Assembly: GCA_944739405.2 (NCBI GenBank)
Contig: OX123205.2
Coordinates: 35,298,475-35,362,474, forward strand
Direction: 5' to 3'
Origin: Euclidia mi
Taxonomy: Eukaryota > Arthropoda > Insecta > Lepidoptera > Erebidae
DNA: 64,000 bases
Each line of letters opens with the position of its first letter. Position 1 is the first letter of the stretch. The position numbers and the translations under genes were made by a program. Below, piece by piece: positions 19,340-30,692 of this stretch. The notes beneath the pieces are model-generated. The model had not been told where the DNA came from, ran no database searches, and saw nothing but the letters and a program-made list of their open reading frames with translations.

Positions 19340-19890
19340 TCATCGGTTTAGGTGCCACTGTAAAGTATCAACACTATTAGGTACGTGCGTCATGGGTTAA
19401 GTGTAGGTATGGGTAGAATAATGGGTAAGGACCCATTCTTTACTGATTATTCTATCTATATCTACAATCATTGGGCTTAGGTGCCACTGTAAAATATCAG
19501 CACTATTAGAAACGTGCGTCAAGGGGTTAGAGTAGGTATAGGTAGAAGAATGTGCAAAAAGCCATTTTTTACCCATACCTACAATCATTGGGTTTAGGTG
19601 CCACTGTAAAGTATCAACATTATTAGGTGCGGCCGTCAAGGGGTAAGTGTAGGTATTGGTAGAATAATGGGTAAGTAGTCATTCTTTACCCATACTATTA
19701 ATATATACAAACATTGGGTTTAGGTGCCGCTATAAAGTATCAACACAAATGTGAAGAGCCTAGGGGGAGGCCTATGTCCAGCAGTGGACGTCTTTCGGCT
19801 GATATGATGATAATGAAGTATCAACACTATTAGGTACGTGCGTCAAGGGGTAAGTGTAGGTTTGGTTAGAATAATGGCGTATAGCAATGG
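19340..19890. repeat. Minisatellite, 117-129 bp units, 4-5 copies
   Basis: The word GGTTTAGGTGCCACTGTAAA or a variant recurs at 19347, 19476, 19593 and 19720 (GGTGCC starts at 19351, 19480, 19597, 19724), each followed by TATCA(A/G)CA(C/T)(A/T)TTAG and 'gtgcgtcaaggggt'. The last unit is split by a 69-bp insertion at 19748-19816. Confidence 0.9.
19748..19816 (+). mobile_element. 69-bp truncated retroposon end with 12-bp TSD
   Basis: Flanked by AAGTATCAACAC at 19736-19747 and 19817-19828. Contains GAGGCCTATGTCCAGCAGTG and ends CTGATATGATGATAATG. The same end occurs at 57862-57922 and 62477-62530. Confidence 0.9.
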
Positions 19891-21333
19891 CTGTAGGAGA
19901 AACTATGGTAGTCGGCTTTTTAAGAATTTAATTGTCAAGAATTGGGGTACCTAACTAATTTTGTTGATCATATTTTTCCGTGTGGAAATCAAACTTGCAA
20001 TACAATCCTATGATAGAAACGAGGCTATCAATAAGACGATGGTTATTATTTTGAACTACATATTTGCAAGTCTCAAATATCACGACTGCTACATACGTTT
20101 TCTTTCTTTTATCTAATGATTTATGCAGTGATTTCCCACAGATTATAATGAAAATAATTAATTAGTCGTTTATCTTGAAGACGGTAGGTACTTTTTAGAA
20201 CGGCACATATTTTGGGAAACCATCCTATATGTATTTTAAATTATGTTTTTTTTAGTAATATAATATATAAATATAATTGATGAAATCAGCACAGCGCAGC
20301 GTGAGCATCAGCGATCTCAAATCTTTGAGTTTTACAACGTAATCAAAAGCAATATATGGCTTTTATTTTTTAATCTTCTACTTCTTAAATAACATGTTAT
20401 GTTTCTGCTCCACATTTCTTAAGTAATTCAATCGCACAGTCAATTTGCAATCAAGGGCAGCAATTTGTATTTACCCTGCTGGCAATACATTATGTATTTA
20501 TTAATATGTTATCGTAATGCTTGTGTTTAACGATGTTTGGCATGCGATGTTGCCATTTAATAAAATCAGGAGCTACGGGAAGGAAGGAAAAGGCTTTTTT
20601 ATATTAATTGGCTCATATTTTTTTGACGTTTTATGTCGTGTAATTTTTGATATTATGTAGGTAGCGATAGAGATTTGTTTTTGAAAATATAAAATTTAAT
20701 TATTTTACTTTAATTTTACAATTAATATCTTTTATGTTTACTTTATGAAATGATCCTACGATCACATTTTAAACGTTAATAGCTTGAATACGAACGTTGT
20801 CCCGTGGCCAAGGCGGATGTAACGCGATCTAACACGGTCAAAATGTCGGGATAATAACAAGTGTCTACATAAGTAACAGACAATAAAATATAGAACCCAT
20901 ATACCCATTCCAAATTTCATAAAATTTGATACAGGCGTTTTGACACGCAAACGGAACATACAAACAAACTTTTGTATTCATAGAACAGAAAGCGTAATTT
21001 TGGACGCGACATTTTACAAAACTTTTAATGGCATCTTAAAACTCATAATTAACTACTATACAAGAAAGGGACCCGTTCCTTTCACACTTAAATTCGATTA
21101 TTTGTTAAATAAAATATAATTGGTGTGTAGTTCAAAATGCCGCGCCGAGCTCTTTTATCGAGTAAAGGCGAGTGCTGACAAAGCAAAGCTTGCGTCTCAC
21201 ACTAGGATGATGTATCTCTATGGATTTGACAAGCAAATAATAATACCGTGACAGACCGAGATAATGACATACACAAATACATAAGAGTAAAAGAGACAAA
21301 GATTTTTTGTCTTTGTCAGAGTTTTCGTTTTTT
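19891..21333. other. No recognised gene
   Basis: AT-rich intergenic sequence. 20760-20960 contains a 65-codon minus frame with no recognised motif. 20970-21330 lies directly upstream of the THAP-like exon and may hold its promoter, but I see no defining element. Confidence 0.35.
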
Positions 21334-21366
21334 TTGTTGGTCACAACTGAATATTGTGACCAACAA
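21334..21366. repeat. 13-bp perfect inverted repeat upstream of THAP-like exon
   Basis: TTGTTGGTCACAA, 7-base loop, TTGTGACCAACAA. It lies 95 bases before the ATG of the THAP-like exon. Confidence 0.85.
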
Positions 21367-21460
21367 ACGTTTGAGCTTTCGATAATTTCCGCGAAAAATT
21401 GTGTTATTATTGTTATTAATTGTGAATGCTTAGTGAAAATATCATTGGTTCAGATTTATT

Positions 21461-21999
21461 ATGGTGATTTGTTACGTTTTAGGCTGTAAGAGCCATAGTG
21501 AGCGGAAATGTGAGAACATAACCATTTATTCGTAAGTACGATATTTTAGTTATAATATCTATTTATACATGCAAATATTGATAGAATGATACAAATAGCT
21601 TATCATTACATAAGGAAATAATTTCTAAATTACATCAATAAACCAAAAAATTCTATTTTATTATCACCGCGATTTTAGTATTACACAAATGAATTCAATA
21701 GGTCGTTAAATGTTGAGCTAGCCAAAAGTCATCGATACTTTTTATTTTACAGCGTTAAATGTTTTTAGGGATACCACAGAAGCGTTTGGGAAATTACCCA
21801 AATTTTGGGTAATTTGCCGTTCCTTAGTTTCATATGAACCTAAGATTAATTATTTAATTTGTTTTCCGATTCTTTGTAGTAATGAAATTATTGGGATCCG
21901 AATAAATATGCAAGAGTATGCTCTAAACACTTTGAACAAAAGTGTTTTAGGAAAACTCCCCGCAATAGGTACTTATTTGGAATCATTCTCGAATTATAA
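21461..21999 (+). pseudogene. Split THAP-like zinc-finger domain (exon fragments)
   Basis: 21461-21531 encodes MVICYVLGCKSHSERK followed by CENITIYS, with the N-terminal C-x4-C of a THAP domain, then a consensus GTAAGT donor at 21532. After a TTCTTTGTAG acceptor at 21879, 21892-21996 encodes WDPNKYARVCSKHFEQKCF, the conserved Trp-Pro and C-x2-H half of the C2CH finger. A possible short middle exon lies near 21753-21808. THAP domains bind DNA in host regulators and in P-element transposases. The phases of the exons I can propose do not join cleanly, the C-terminal AVPTIF-type box is not seen, and the frame stops at 21997-21999. It could be a decayed P-like transposon, a THAP gene with an exon I have misplaced, or a retained domain. 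This is the only non-LINE, non-transposase coding signal here that I trust. Confidence 0.5.
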
Positions 22000-22424
22000 A
22001 GAAGAGAAAATAAGAAAGTACTTATACAAAATTAATTTTGTTCAAAGGACAGTAAAGTTGAGTGTTAAATAATATAATAAAATATATATAACTCTGAGCC
22101 TCGTGTTTATTTGGCGAGTGAAGCCAGTCCCACATATTCGACACTTTTGTTATACATAATAATATTAAGTATAAAAAATACGTATCGCACACCTTATGGA
22201 TGGATTTAAACCTCGTTGTAAGGTTAGCTATATTTTTATTTTTTTATTGGACTGTAAATTATATTATATAGATGTTTGTTACTATTCGTTGCAAAAATAC
22301 CTAAACGGATATTGATCGAACTTCTCGAGTTAGCTCATAAATTCATCGAAATACCAAATTGATTAAAAATTATAGGAGAACGCGGTCTCAGATGTCTGGT
22401 AAGGTATTCAATTCCGGAACGACC
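22000..22424. other. No recognised feature
   Basis: AT-rich. 'aataaaatatatata' near 22076 could serve as a polyadenylation region for the THAP-like sequence, but this is not distinctive. Confidence 0.3.
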
Positions 22425-22675
22425 GGTTGGCGCAGCGGGAGTGTAAACGACTGCTACACCGAAAGTCGCGGGTTTGATTCCCACACAAGTCAAACATTTG
22501 TGTGCATGAACATAGTTGTTTGTCTTGGTCTGGGTGTTTCAATGTATAATATGTACGTATTTACAAAAAGAAGTATATAAGTATGTTTATCCATTATCTA
22601 GTACCCATAGTACAAGCTCTGCTTAGTTTGGGACTAGATGGTGTTGTGTGAATGTGGTAGAATATTATTATTATA
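22425..22675 (+). mobile_element. SINE-C, tRNA-headed, full length
   Basis: GGTTGGCGCAGCGGGAGTGT head with A box, GCGGGTTTGATTCCCACA B box, GTTTGTCTTGGTCTGGGTGT body, CCCATAGTACAAGCTCTGCT and TAGTTTGGGACTAGATGGTG end, then an ATT-rich tail. Matches 18063-18303 in the opposite orientation. Confidence 0.85.
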
Positions 22676-24199
22676 ATTCAGGTTTGATAGAATGTTACTT
22701 AAAAGTTAATATGTACTTCGTAGAATTGTAGGGTAAACATTTACAACATCTGGTAACACCAACTCAGGATATACTCTATGTCCGTCCTTTACGGGTGTAC
22801 GCAAATGTCGAGTCCATTTGATTCTTGGTCCTAGGTCTCACAGGTTGTATTTGCTGAGGAAAAGACGTAAGTGGAGTACAGATTATGTATCAAAAGAAGG
22901 TTTTTACAACCTTCTTTTATGACTTTTGTTGCTTGTCTCACTTTATTCTTTAACACTTGAATATTATTTCCCAAAGAGTATACAAATACTACGTAAGAAT
23001 TATTTCCTGGTAAGTTATGCCATAAGGTATTAATTTTATTAAATCCTTTACTCCATGTATGGTTGTCTGATAGAAATCTCAATTTCAGTCTTGTTCCACT
23101 AGTTTTAAATCTTGTATTTTATTGTTATAAACATATTTTACCATGAAATCCAGCAAGAACACAGAATTAACTGTACTGTTTATCGAACGTGGCACTTCTT
23201 ATTTTAGCACAAGAAATAATTGTATAATGTGTCAGGGAATATATTGGCATATGTTTTGGGCAAACAAGTCTATAATAAGATTCCTATTATTTTATTTTGA
23301 TTTTGGATTTCAGTTTAGCTTGCTCACTTTTAATCTTTGTTGGTTATTTTAAACTCAGTACCAGGATAGTTGTTATCGCAAATACACTCAATCACACATA
23401 AGCTATAACTCTGACCTGTATATGAATATATTATGTAGAAGGACAAAGCTGTACAGCACAAAACTTGTCAATTTAAATTCGACAAAGCAAGCATAAGTTA
23501 GCCTTCCCGCTAACTTCGTACCTATCATCCTATTTATAATAATTAGCTAAGTACAACCGTGTCCTAATATTGATAAGTTACACTATTAAATGTGACGTTT
23601 TCGAGGCTCAGATCAAGTCTGCACTATTAAGGCGCACGGCGTCTTGAGGCGTAATCTGTGCAGTTTGCTACACAAGCGCTGTGTAAAGACAACACAGCTA
23701 TATGCTGTACACACAGATGTGGAGGATGGACAGCAAATATATATTTTCATAACGCCAGAGGTACATTTAATTTTATAAGGCCGGCTTCCCTCGGCGCGTG
23801 GTTTTGCGGATGAACGCACGGCAAATTTGAAGTTACACCGCGAGCTGGGTAACTTCAAAGGTATTGCGCCCGTCCGTCCTCAAAACGACGCACTGTGGTC
23901 AACGGGCTTTATAGATGCTCTCAAAGTTAGATGTAATACTGAAAACGAGAAAATAAAGAGTAGATGTGGAATAAGAGGAAGTGGGAAAGAATAAGGAGAA
24001 AAGAGATAAGGAGGGAAGAGACAGAGAATGAGTCCAGGATTTAGTTTTAAATACAGCTGTGTGTCAATTTCGGGCATTCATGACACAAACTATAAAGGCA
24101 GTATAATATATCAAGCTAACTCTTGCTTCAACCAAGTGTAGGTAAGCTTAGTCAAAATGCCTTCAATAAATTTCAATCTAAGACAAAAAGAAAATATAC
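22676..24199. other. No recognised gene; one GC-richer patch
   Basis: Nothing is supported as a gene. 23605-23900 is markedly less AT-rich than its surroundings (GGCGCACGGCGTCTTGAGGC, GGCTTCCCTCGGCGCGTGG) and matches no repeat in the window. A purine-rich run (23940-24030) follows it. Confidence 0.35.
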
Positions 24200-25152
24200 T
24201 CTAATATGTTGGCCATCTTACCGGCCCGTATGTTCTAAGACGATGAAGAATGCAATCGCAGCGCAAGCGTGGAGCGGTACGCAACACGAGAGAGACCATT
24301 AAATTTTATAGAGCTTCACAACACCGGGGCTTGTTCATGCGGTCTGAATTGATGATGGATAGAGATGTTTGAGGATTTTTGTTGTGTATTTCGTAAGCTG
24401 AGTTCCTTTACCTATTTTGTAGGCTACATTGTCATATAGAACGTAAAATCTAATACTTCGTTTTATTGCACCATTATGTAACCTGGCAGTTATATGTAAA
24501 TAAGGTAATAATTAAATTATATGAAGTTAAAGGAATGATGTTGGGGCTCGAACAGGGGAGACTTAAGCCCTGAAATACTAGTAAACCCGCTAATTATAAA
24601 AAATATACCTATAGACTAAATATAAATCTAGGTTAAGTCTAAGCCATACCTGTGTGAAACCGATTATATGTACCAGAAATGGGTAAACACACAAAGCTTT
24701 ATTTAAACAATATATCTAGCTGCTTTGTGTAATGTCTTAGTAAATAAACGCCAATAAAAATAAATAAATAAAGCCATATTATTTCAATGAAGCACAACTA
24801 ACTAAAGTACTATAGAACGGTAAAGAAATTGTCCAGCTTCAGCCACTTCTTGTTGAAGGACGTTCCTCAAAGGAAAACTTAGATCGTTAATACAAAGGTT
24901 CCAGTTTAACAAGTTTAGCGATAGAGGCTACCACTGTGTTCAGGTAAAAATACAACGGAGAAATAAAGGTTCGCTCAAGAACTATAACTTTCCAGCAGAA
25001 AAGTGTTAGATTTACTAGTAGTTAGTATTTAGTTGGTTTATTTAGTACGGTGGGTAAATAAATTAAGAGACACCTTTTTGGGTTTCGTGCACGAAGAATG
25101 TAGAATTCCGTAATAGAATTTCAGAATGCACGCTGTGAAAAGTAAAATATTC
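24200..25152. other. No recognised feature
   Basis: No supported coding sequence. 24230-24340 is slightly GC-richer and unassigned. Confidence 0.35.
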
Positions 25153-25375
25153 TGTTCTATATATTGTTACTAGAGGATGCCCCGCATCTACGCCCGCACA
25201 TATTTTTTTATTATTTAACCGATTCTGCTCTGATTTTCAAATTCCCTCTTAATGCACTCCTACGATCTTCAAGGAAGATACATGCCAATTTCAGCATCTT
25301 GCGCTCAATAGTTTCAGTTGTGCGCGGTCTGTCAGTCAGCGAGTACCAGAAGAACTTTACTTATATTGATGCATA
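25153..25375 (+). repeat. Short interspersed repeat, ~205 bp family, copy 3
   Basis: TACTAGAGGATGCCCCGCAT start, CTTGCGCTCAATAGTTTCAG centre and 'gtctgtcagtcagcgagtac' end give the same block order as 13345-13540. Confidence 0.65.
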
Positions 25376-25437
25376 ATGTCACCAAATAATGTCAATAAAT
25401 CCAGAATCTCGACTCAACAAATGATTCTTTCAAGTGA

Positions 25438-25540
25438 GTGTGTGTGTTGACCCGTATGAGGTTCGAACCGATAACATTTTCTGTGCTAAACACTTAAAAG
25501 TCGGACACTTAAACATCTACGCTACATGTGCAGTCATAGA
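25438..25540 (-). mobile_element. tRNA-like SINE head, unassigned family
   Basis: GTATGAGGTTCGAACCGATA is the complement of a good B box, and CATCTACGCTACATGTGCAG the complement of a plausible A box, about 55 bases apart. No tail was followed. Confidence 0.5.
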
Positions 25541-25587
25541 TTTGAGTGTGAGTTTGAGATATATTGTGGTTTCATGCGATGGCCGAG

Positions 25588-25968
25588 TGTCAATCTATTT
25601 ATTTTAAAATTAAACTACAGTTTACGGATTTTATCGCGTTATATTGGTTTCACCTGTTATTACATTTAAACTGAATGATCTAGAAACTACATTTTTATTA
25701 CTAGCCGACGTTTCGAATTCTTTACAGGATTCATGTTCACGGCAGACTGAGGTGATTTTCGTCTTGATTTCTTGAATGTATAAGTTATCTCAAAGTACCC
25801 GAACATTTTTTTACTATTGGCGTTACTATTTACGCAGAATGAGCTCACAGTGTCCTCAGGCCTTCTGGTGACGTTGTCCTTCTTTTTTTTTTCGTAAACT
25901 GTAGTTTAATTTTAAAATGTGTAACATTCGCGTAAATCCAAGAAAATACTATGTCAATCTATTTATTT
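25588..25968. mobile_element. Element with 25-bp inverted repeats between 17-bp direct repeats
   Basis: Perfect inverted repeats at 25602-25626 and 25893-25917 (core AATTAAACTACAGTTTACG). Direct repeats TGTCAATCTATTTATTT at 25588-25604 and 25952-25968. The inner sequence carries CCGACGTTTCGAATTC as in the repeat at 15840. The direct repeats are long for a DNA transposon TSD and do not sit exactly at the inverted ends on the right. Confidence 0.65.
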
Positions 25969-26934
25969 AAAACGTACTAATAACCGACTTGGTATCACAT
26001 GGATCTCACAAATTTTTACAGTAGAAGAACTGAGTTGTAGGATTTGGTTTTTTTGACAAGTATTTTACGAAATCTTATTTATTTATGTAGATAGTCCTAA
26101 TTTTTTTTCTTTCCGGTACCTTCTACTTCTTGTAAGCCAACAACCTAACCTAACTGTAAATGTAACTTTGTAATCATATATATTTATTTGAGATTATAAA
26201 GTTATTTATGCAGTTAATGTATCTCGAAAACTGGACCGAAATTGGTTTGATTTTCCTTATTTAATTCACTAAATACTAATTGTACTGCCAGAAGTGCCTT
26301 AGAATTTGATGATCGGTCAGTCAGTGAGTGACAAAATAAAAAAAATAAACTACTGGTTAAAATTGAACGAAATTTGAAATATAGCATGTTTATACAATGC
26401 CTGATTATTAGTAATTATTATTAACCTAATTCAGGTTTCTAGTTTTATCCACAACGAAGTTATGGGGCGCCGAAAACGGCCTGAACTCTTTCGAGAAAAG
26501 GATGGTACGGCCGTGCCGCTTTTTTCTCGACTTGGCGAGGGCACTGCCGTGCCCCTCCTAAAAATAGACTTTTTAGGGTTGAGTTTGATAGCTACAGAGA
26601 ATTTTGATAATTTGTGCCAAGTGGGCAGCCAAGCTAATAGTGACCTTATTACTTTCAAAAACCACTTCACTCCACTGCCTTTCATCTAGAAAATGAATCA
26701 ACAATTCTGAGAATTGTGATATTATCGGGCAAGGCATAAGTCGGATTGCTTTTCAACAAGCGTGAGTATCGCTGTATCGAAAGCCGTCGAAACACCGATA
26801 CTAAATCGGTGTGTTATTGTCTATAAGTTGGTTAAAGTTGTATTGGCACGCTAAACTTATGATAAGTTTTATTGTCATTGATTTTTAATTTGTGTTACCA
26901 AAGACGTTTTTATTGTGCTTATTCTTGTGTAGCT
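25969..26934. other. No recognised gene
   Basis: 26462-26690 is open on both strands (about 75-84 codons) and contains near-inverted words around GGTACGGCCGTGCCGC and GGGCACTGCCGTGCCCC. The two-strand openness suggests a repeat and not a gene. Confidence 0.35.
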
Positions 26935-27015
26935 TGTATCCGTGGGCACCGGTAATTGCTGATCATCAAGCGATAGGACCGCACGCTTGCCGACCTTTAT
27001 ATTAAAAAAAAAAAA
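26935..27015 (+). mobile_element. Retroposon 3' end with poly(A)
   Basis: CAAGCGATAGGACCGCACGC and TTGCCGACCTTTATATT lead to a run of 12 A. This matches the general style of a common lepidopteran SINE end; the 5' part is not recognised. Confidence 0.45.
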
Positions 27016-27159
27016 CTTAAGTTTAGCTAAACAACGATTAGTTAGGCAAAAAAATTAAAATCACAGCACCTAATGCCCCCTCTCACATGAAAAACACACT
27101 AAATACATAAGTAAAGAACAAAATACATCTTGCAAGCCGGCTGGTCACCGTGGAAGATT

Positions 27160-30100
27160 ACGACCAAAACCCTTCAGAGAAAATGATAACAAACTGAAAC
27201 AATCAATCATCAGAATACCCTATATATAGCAACATACATCTTAGAACTTTGTCGACATATTCACGACTATTAGAATTCTCTGAGTGCTTGAAAAATATAA
27301 ACTTCGCTATTATTGGTCTCTCGGAAATAAGAAAACTTGGAAACACTATTGAGGAACACGATGAGTTTATTCTCTACTACATTGGAGAAACGCCTGGATT
27401 GTATGGAGTAGGTTTTATTGTAAAAAATATCTGAAAAGATTTATCACAAGAATCACAGGACTATCAGAAAGAGCGGCGTTATGAAGGATTAATATCAATG
27501 GCTTAGTATTGAGCATTATTCAATTCTACGCTCCAACGGAGGCGTCGAGCGACGAGGAATTGGAATTTTTCTATAGTACTGTCGACAAAGCCGTATGGCT
27601 TTCTCAACAAACTCTCAGAAAACAATATTATAGTCATGGGAGATTGTAACGCCAAAATAGGACAAACTAGTCCCAATAAAATCGCCACAGGCAAACACGG
27701 CTACGGAGATAGAAACAGTAGAGGAAATAGACTCAGCGATTTTGCGCACGAGAACAAGTTGGCTATTACGAACACCTTTTTCAAAAAAACTAACAAACAT
27801 TGATGGACTTGGAGATCACCTAACGGTATAATAAAAAACGAATTAGACAAAATTTTTACAAACTTACACAGAAACATATACAATATACAGGTTTTAAACA
27901 TTACCTACCCTTCGGATCATAGACCAGTGAGAGCAGCATTAAACATTCTTCCCAAAACAAAAAGTCGTAGAAAGTTCGGCCAATACCCAAGATCCCAATT
28001 AAAAAACGAAGAAGAAATGCAAACATACAAACGAACGCTGAACAGCTGCTTAACAAACATATTAGAGAACTGGAGAGATGGGGACACCGTTTAAAAGTGT
28101 TACGACGACATAAATAACGCAATAGACACCAGCCTGAAAAGAACTCACGAGGTTTCACCCAGTATAAATCCAAGGAAAAATCAAGCACTATCAACTCGGA
28201 CAAAGGCGTTAATCTGCAGAAGACAAGAACTACAAAAGATAAAACCGAAATCAAGAGCCATGAAAAATGAGCTAAAATCACTCTACAAACTCATAAGTAA
28301 ACGTATCCATTTAGACTATAAGGCGTACCGTACAAGAACAATCGAAAAATATCTCAACACTACAGACAGTGTCAAGAAAGCGTACAAGAAACTGAGAACA
28401 CACAAATTATGGATTGAAGAGTTGAAAGACAATAAGGAAAATACCCAAAATAGAACGGTAATACTGAACATTGCAACAGATTTTTACAAGAAACTATATA
28501 ACGCACAAAACCAACATGCTTATGAATTACCGGATATAAATAGAGTAGAAACGAGAGCAGTCATAGACGAATCCGAAGTGATTAAAGGGATTAAATCACT
28601 AAAAATAGAGAATAGTCCCGGCGCCGACAGGATCACAAATGAAGTCATAAAGACCGGATGCGCGTATCTAGCAAAACCACTGACCCTACTGTTCAATCTG
28701 ATACTGAACAGCTCGGACACTCCTCGGCAATGGTCAGAATCTCAAATCATTTTGCTCTACAAAAAGGAAACCCTAATGACATAAGTAATTACAGACCGGA
28801 TACGCTTACTACCTTCACTATATAAACTATTTTCCTCAATATTAGTGAAAAAAATAAGAGAAAGCACAGAGAAAAACCAACCTATTGAACAGGCGGGCTT
28901 CAGAAAAGGCTTTTCAACAGTGGATCACATACACTTGCTAGAAATATTGATAGAAAAATACCAAGAGTTCAACAGACCACTCTACATCGTCTTTATCGAC
29001 TACCAAAAAGCATTTGACCCTCTGCTCCACTCATCAATATGGGAAACTCTACTCTCTCAAGAAGTGCCACTAGATTACATCAAAGTCCTAAAAAATATCT
29101 ACGAAACCAGCACTAGTAGAGTGAAGCTGGAAACTACAGGGCCACCCATACAAATAAGAAAAGGTGTACGGCAGGGAGACCCACTCTCGCCAACTATCTT
29201 CATAGAGGTGCTGGAGGCCATCATTAGCAAAGTAAACTGGGAAAAATCGGCATAAATATAAATGGATGTTACTTGAATCACTTGAGATTTGCCGACGACA
29301 TAGTCCTACTATCAGAAAGTAGAAATCAACTGCAAGTAATGATAAACACTCTACACGAAGAAAGTCGAAAAGTAGGCTTAAATATCAACCTATCGAGAAC
29401 TAAAATCATGACGAACGATACAAAAAGGCCTATATCTCGAAAACTCATCTTTAACATATGTCGATGCCTACATTTATCTGGGAAAGCAAGTTTCATTCAA
29501 CCAACAAAATCACGAACTAGAAGTAGAGAGAAGAATCAACATCACATGGAAAAGTTCTAGAGTCTCAAAGAAATACTCAAAAGCGATATGACCATAAGCT
29601 TGAAAACCAAAGTAATGAACACCTGTCTTCTCCCCTCATTAACATACGGCTGCCAAACTAACAAACAAAATTACAACCTGCCAAAGGAGTATGGAGAGAA
29701 GCATCTTGAAAATTAAGAAAATCCAAAAGATCCGCCACACGCTTAAAAGACAATAAACTAGAGCCATTGACTCTCTCAGCTATTCACAAAAGCTTAAATG
29801 GCGATGGGCTGGACATGTTGCGAGACTCAGCGATAATTGCTGGACTAAAAGGACAACAACATGGGCAGGTCCACTAGGACAGAGAAAAAGAGGAAGACCA
29901 TACGCACGCCGGGCAGACGACATCATAAAGGTAGCAGGTACTCAAACTACTCATCTCTGGAGGAGGCCTTTACCTTTCATTGAGAGGGTTCTTGCTAATG
30001 AAATAATTTAAATCAATATAATATGTTAATATTTTTATTTTAAATCATTATTTATATTTTGAATAATTATTTCTATTTTAACATTTTTATTTTTTAATAA

Positions 30101-30199
30101 TATAATAATATTTGAATTAGTGAATAATTTTGCATTCATATTGTAATTGAAACTGTAAGTCGAATGCAAGAAATAAAAGGCTTTTTATTTATTTATTTA
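27160..30199 (+). mobile_element. RTE-type LINE, decayed, near full length
   Basis: A single long coding region (27195-30012) is followed by an AT-rich 3' region that ends TAAAAGGCTTTTTATTTATT and an ATTT tail at about 30173-30199. The order is APE endonuclease then reverse transcriptase, with no separate gag ORF visible. The 5' edge is approximate and I found no target duplication. Confidence 0.8.
27195..30012 (+). pseudogene. RTE-like endonuclease-reverse transcriptase
   Basis: Endonuclease motifs are visible: AIIGLSEIRK (catalytic Glu, 27310), VMGDCNAKIG (Asp/Asn, 27635) and ITYPSDHRPVRA (Asp-His, 27900). The first Asn motif is altered (IHLRTL where RTE proteins usually have N-x-RTL). Reverse transcriptase motifs follow: SPGADRITNEVIKTG, QAGFRKGFSTVDHIHLLEIL, FIDYQKAFD (motif A), GVRQGDPLSPTIF (motif B), LRFADDIVLL (motif C) and GLNINLSRTK (motif D). 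It is broken by several frameshifts and stops (for example near 27432, 27802, 28094, 28780 and 29255). In a live element it would nick target DNA and copy its RNA there. This copy is dead. The clade call rests on the GVRQGDPLSP and FADD style and the ATTT tail. Confidence 0.85.
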
Positions 30200-30559
30200 A
30201 AAAAACATCGATAGGTTTACCTGTGCATCATTTGATATCTGTATATTTCTTCTTCGTTATTCAAAATTCTTGTTGTTTTTTTGTTCATTTTCAAGATAAG
30301 GTTAAATTATTTCAAGCAGATTCAAAATATATTTCGAAGTGGATGAGTTTTGCAAACCATGATGTTTTTGATGCACAGAACGGGCCGAATTTTGCAGCTA
30401 GTTTAATATATTAGCAAAACTAGTTTTAAGGCTACCTGAGTTTAGAAAATTGGAATTAGAGGCGTTAGGTGGCGCTTCGCGTCAGCAATACTACAGTACG
30501 TGGTATTGTTAAAGCAGCGAGGCATTAAATAGCACTGCATATTCTACGTTTTAGATGTA
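30200..30559. other. No recognised feature
   Basis: No supported gene. A 63-codon plus frame at 30223-30414 has no motif. Confidence 0.35.
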
Positions 30560-30692
30560 GTAAAGCAGTGATAATTTAGTGAAGATGTAACAGTGGGCCA
30601 TGGAGAGGGTATCGGGTTGAAATCCCATGCCATTTGAACTCGAGACCCTTGCATGGCCGTTTGCATGGCCGTTTGCATGGCCCTCTGTATGG
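30560..30692 (+). repeat. SINE2 head remnant followed by 15-bp tandem repeat
   Basis: AGCAGTGATAATTTAGTGAA and AGAGGGTATCGGGTTGAAAT resemble the SINE2 head. Just after, TTGCATGGCCG recurs three times with a 12-15-bp spacing (30647-30690), a short local expansion of the 'gcatggc' anticodon-arm word. Confidence 0.55.

Noticed and set aside
19340..19890. CRISPR-like array
   Set aside because: Units are long (117-129 bp), directly adjacent and diverged, with no short identical repeats and unique spacers; the genome is eukaryotic.
22425..22500. Possible tRNA gene
   Set aside because: Good A and B boxes, but no complete cloverleaf, and the sequence continues into a repeat body found elsewhere; it is a SINE head. 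The same applies to heads at 1260, 14035, 33490, 61414 and 63903.
26462..26690. Paired 75- and 84-codon frames on opposite strands
   Set aside because: Mutual openness and partial inverted words indicate repeat structure; no domain recognised.
27901..28281. 126-codon minus-strand frame
   Set aside because: It is the antisense shadow of the RTE-type LINE coding region.
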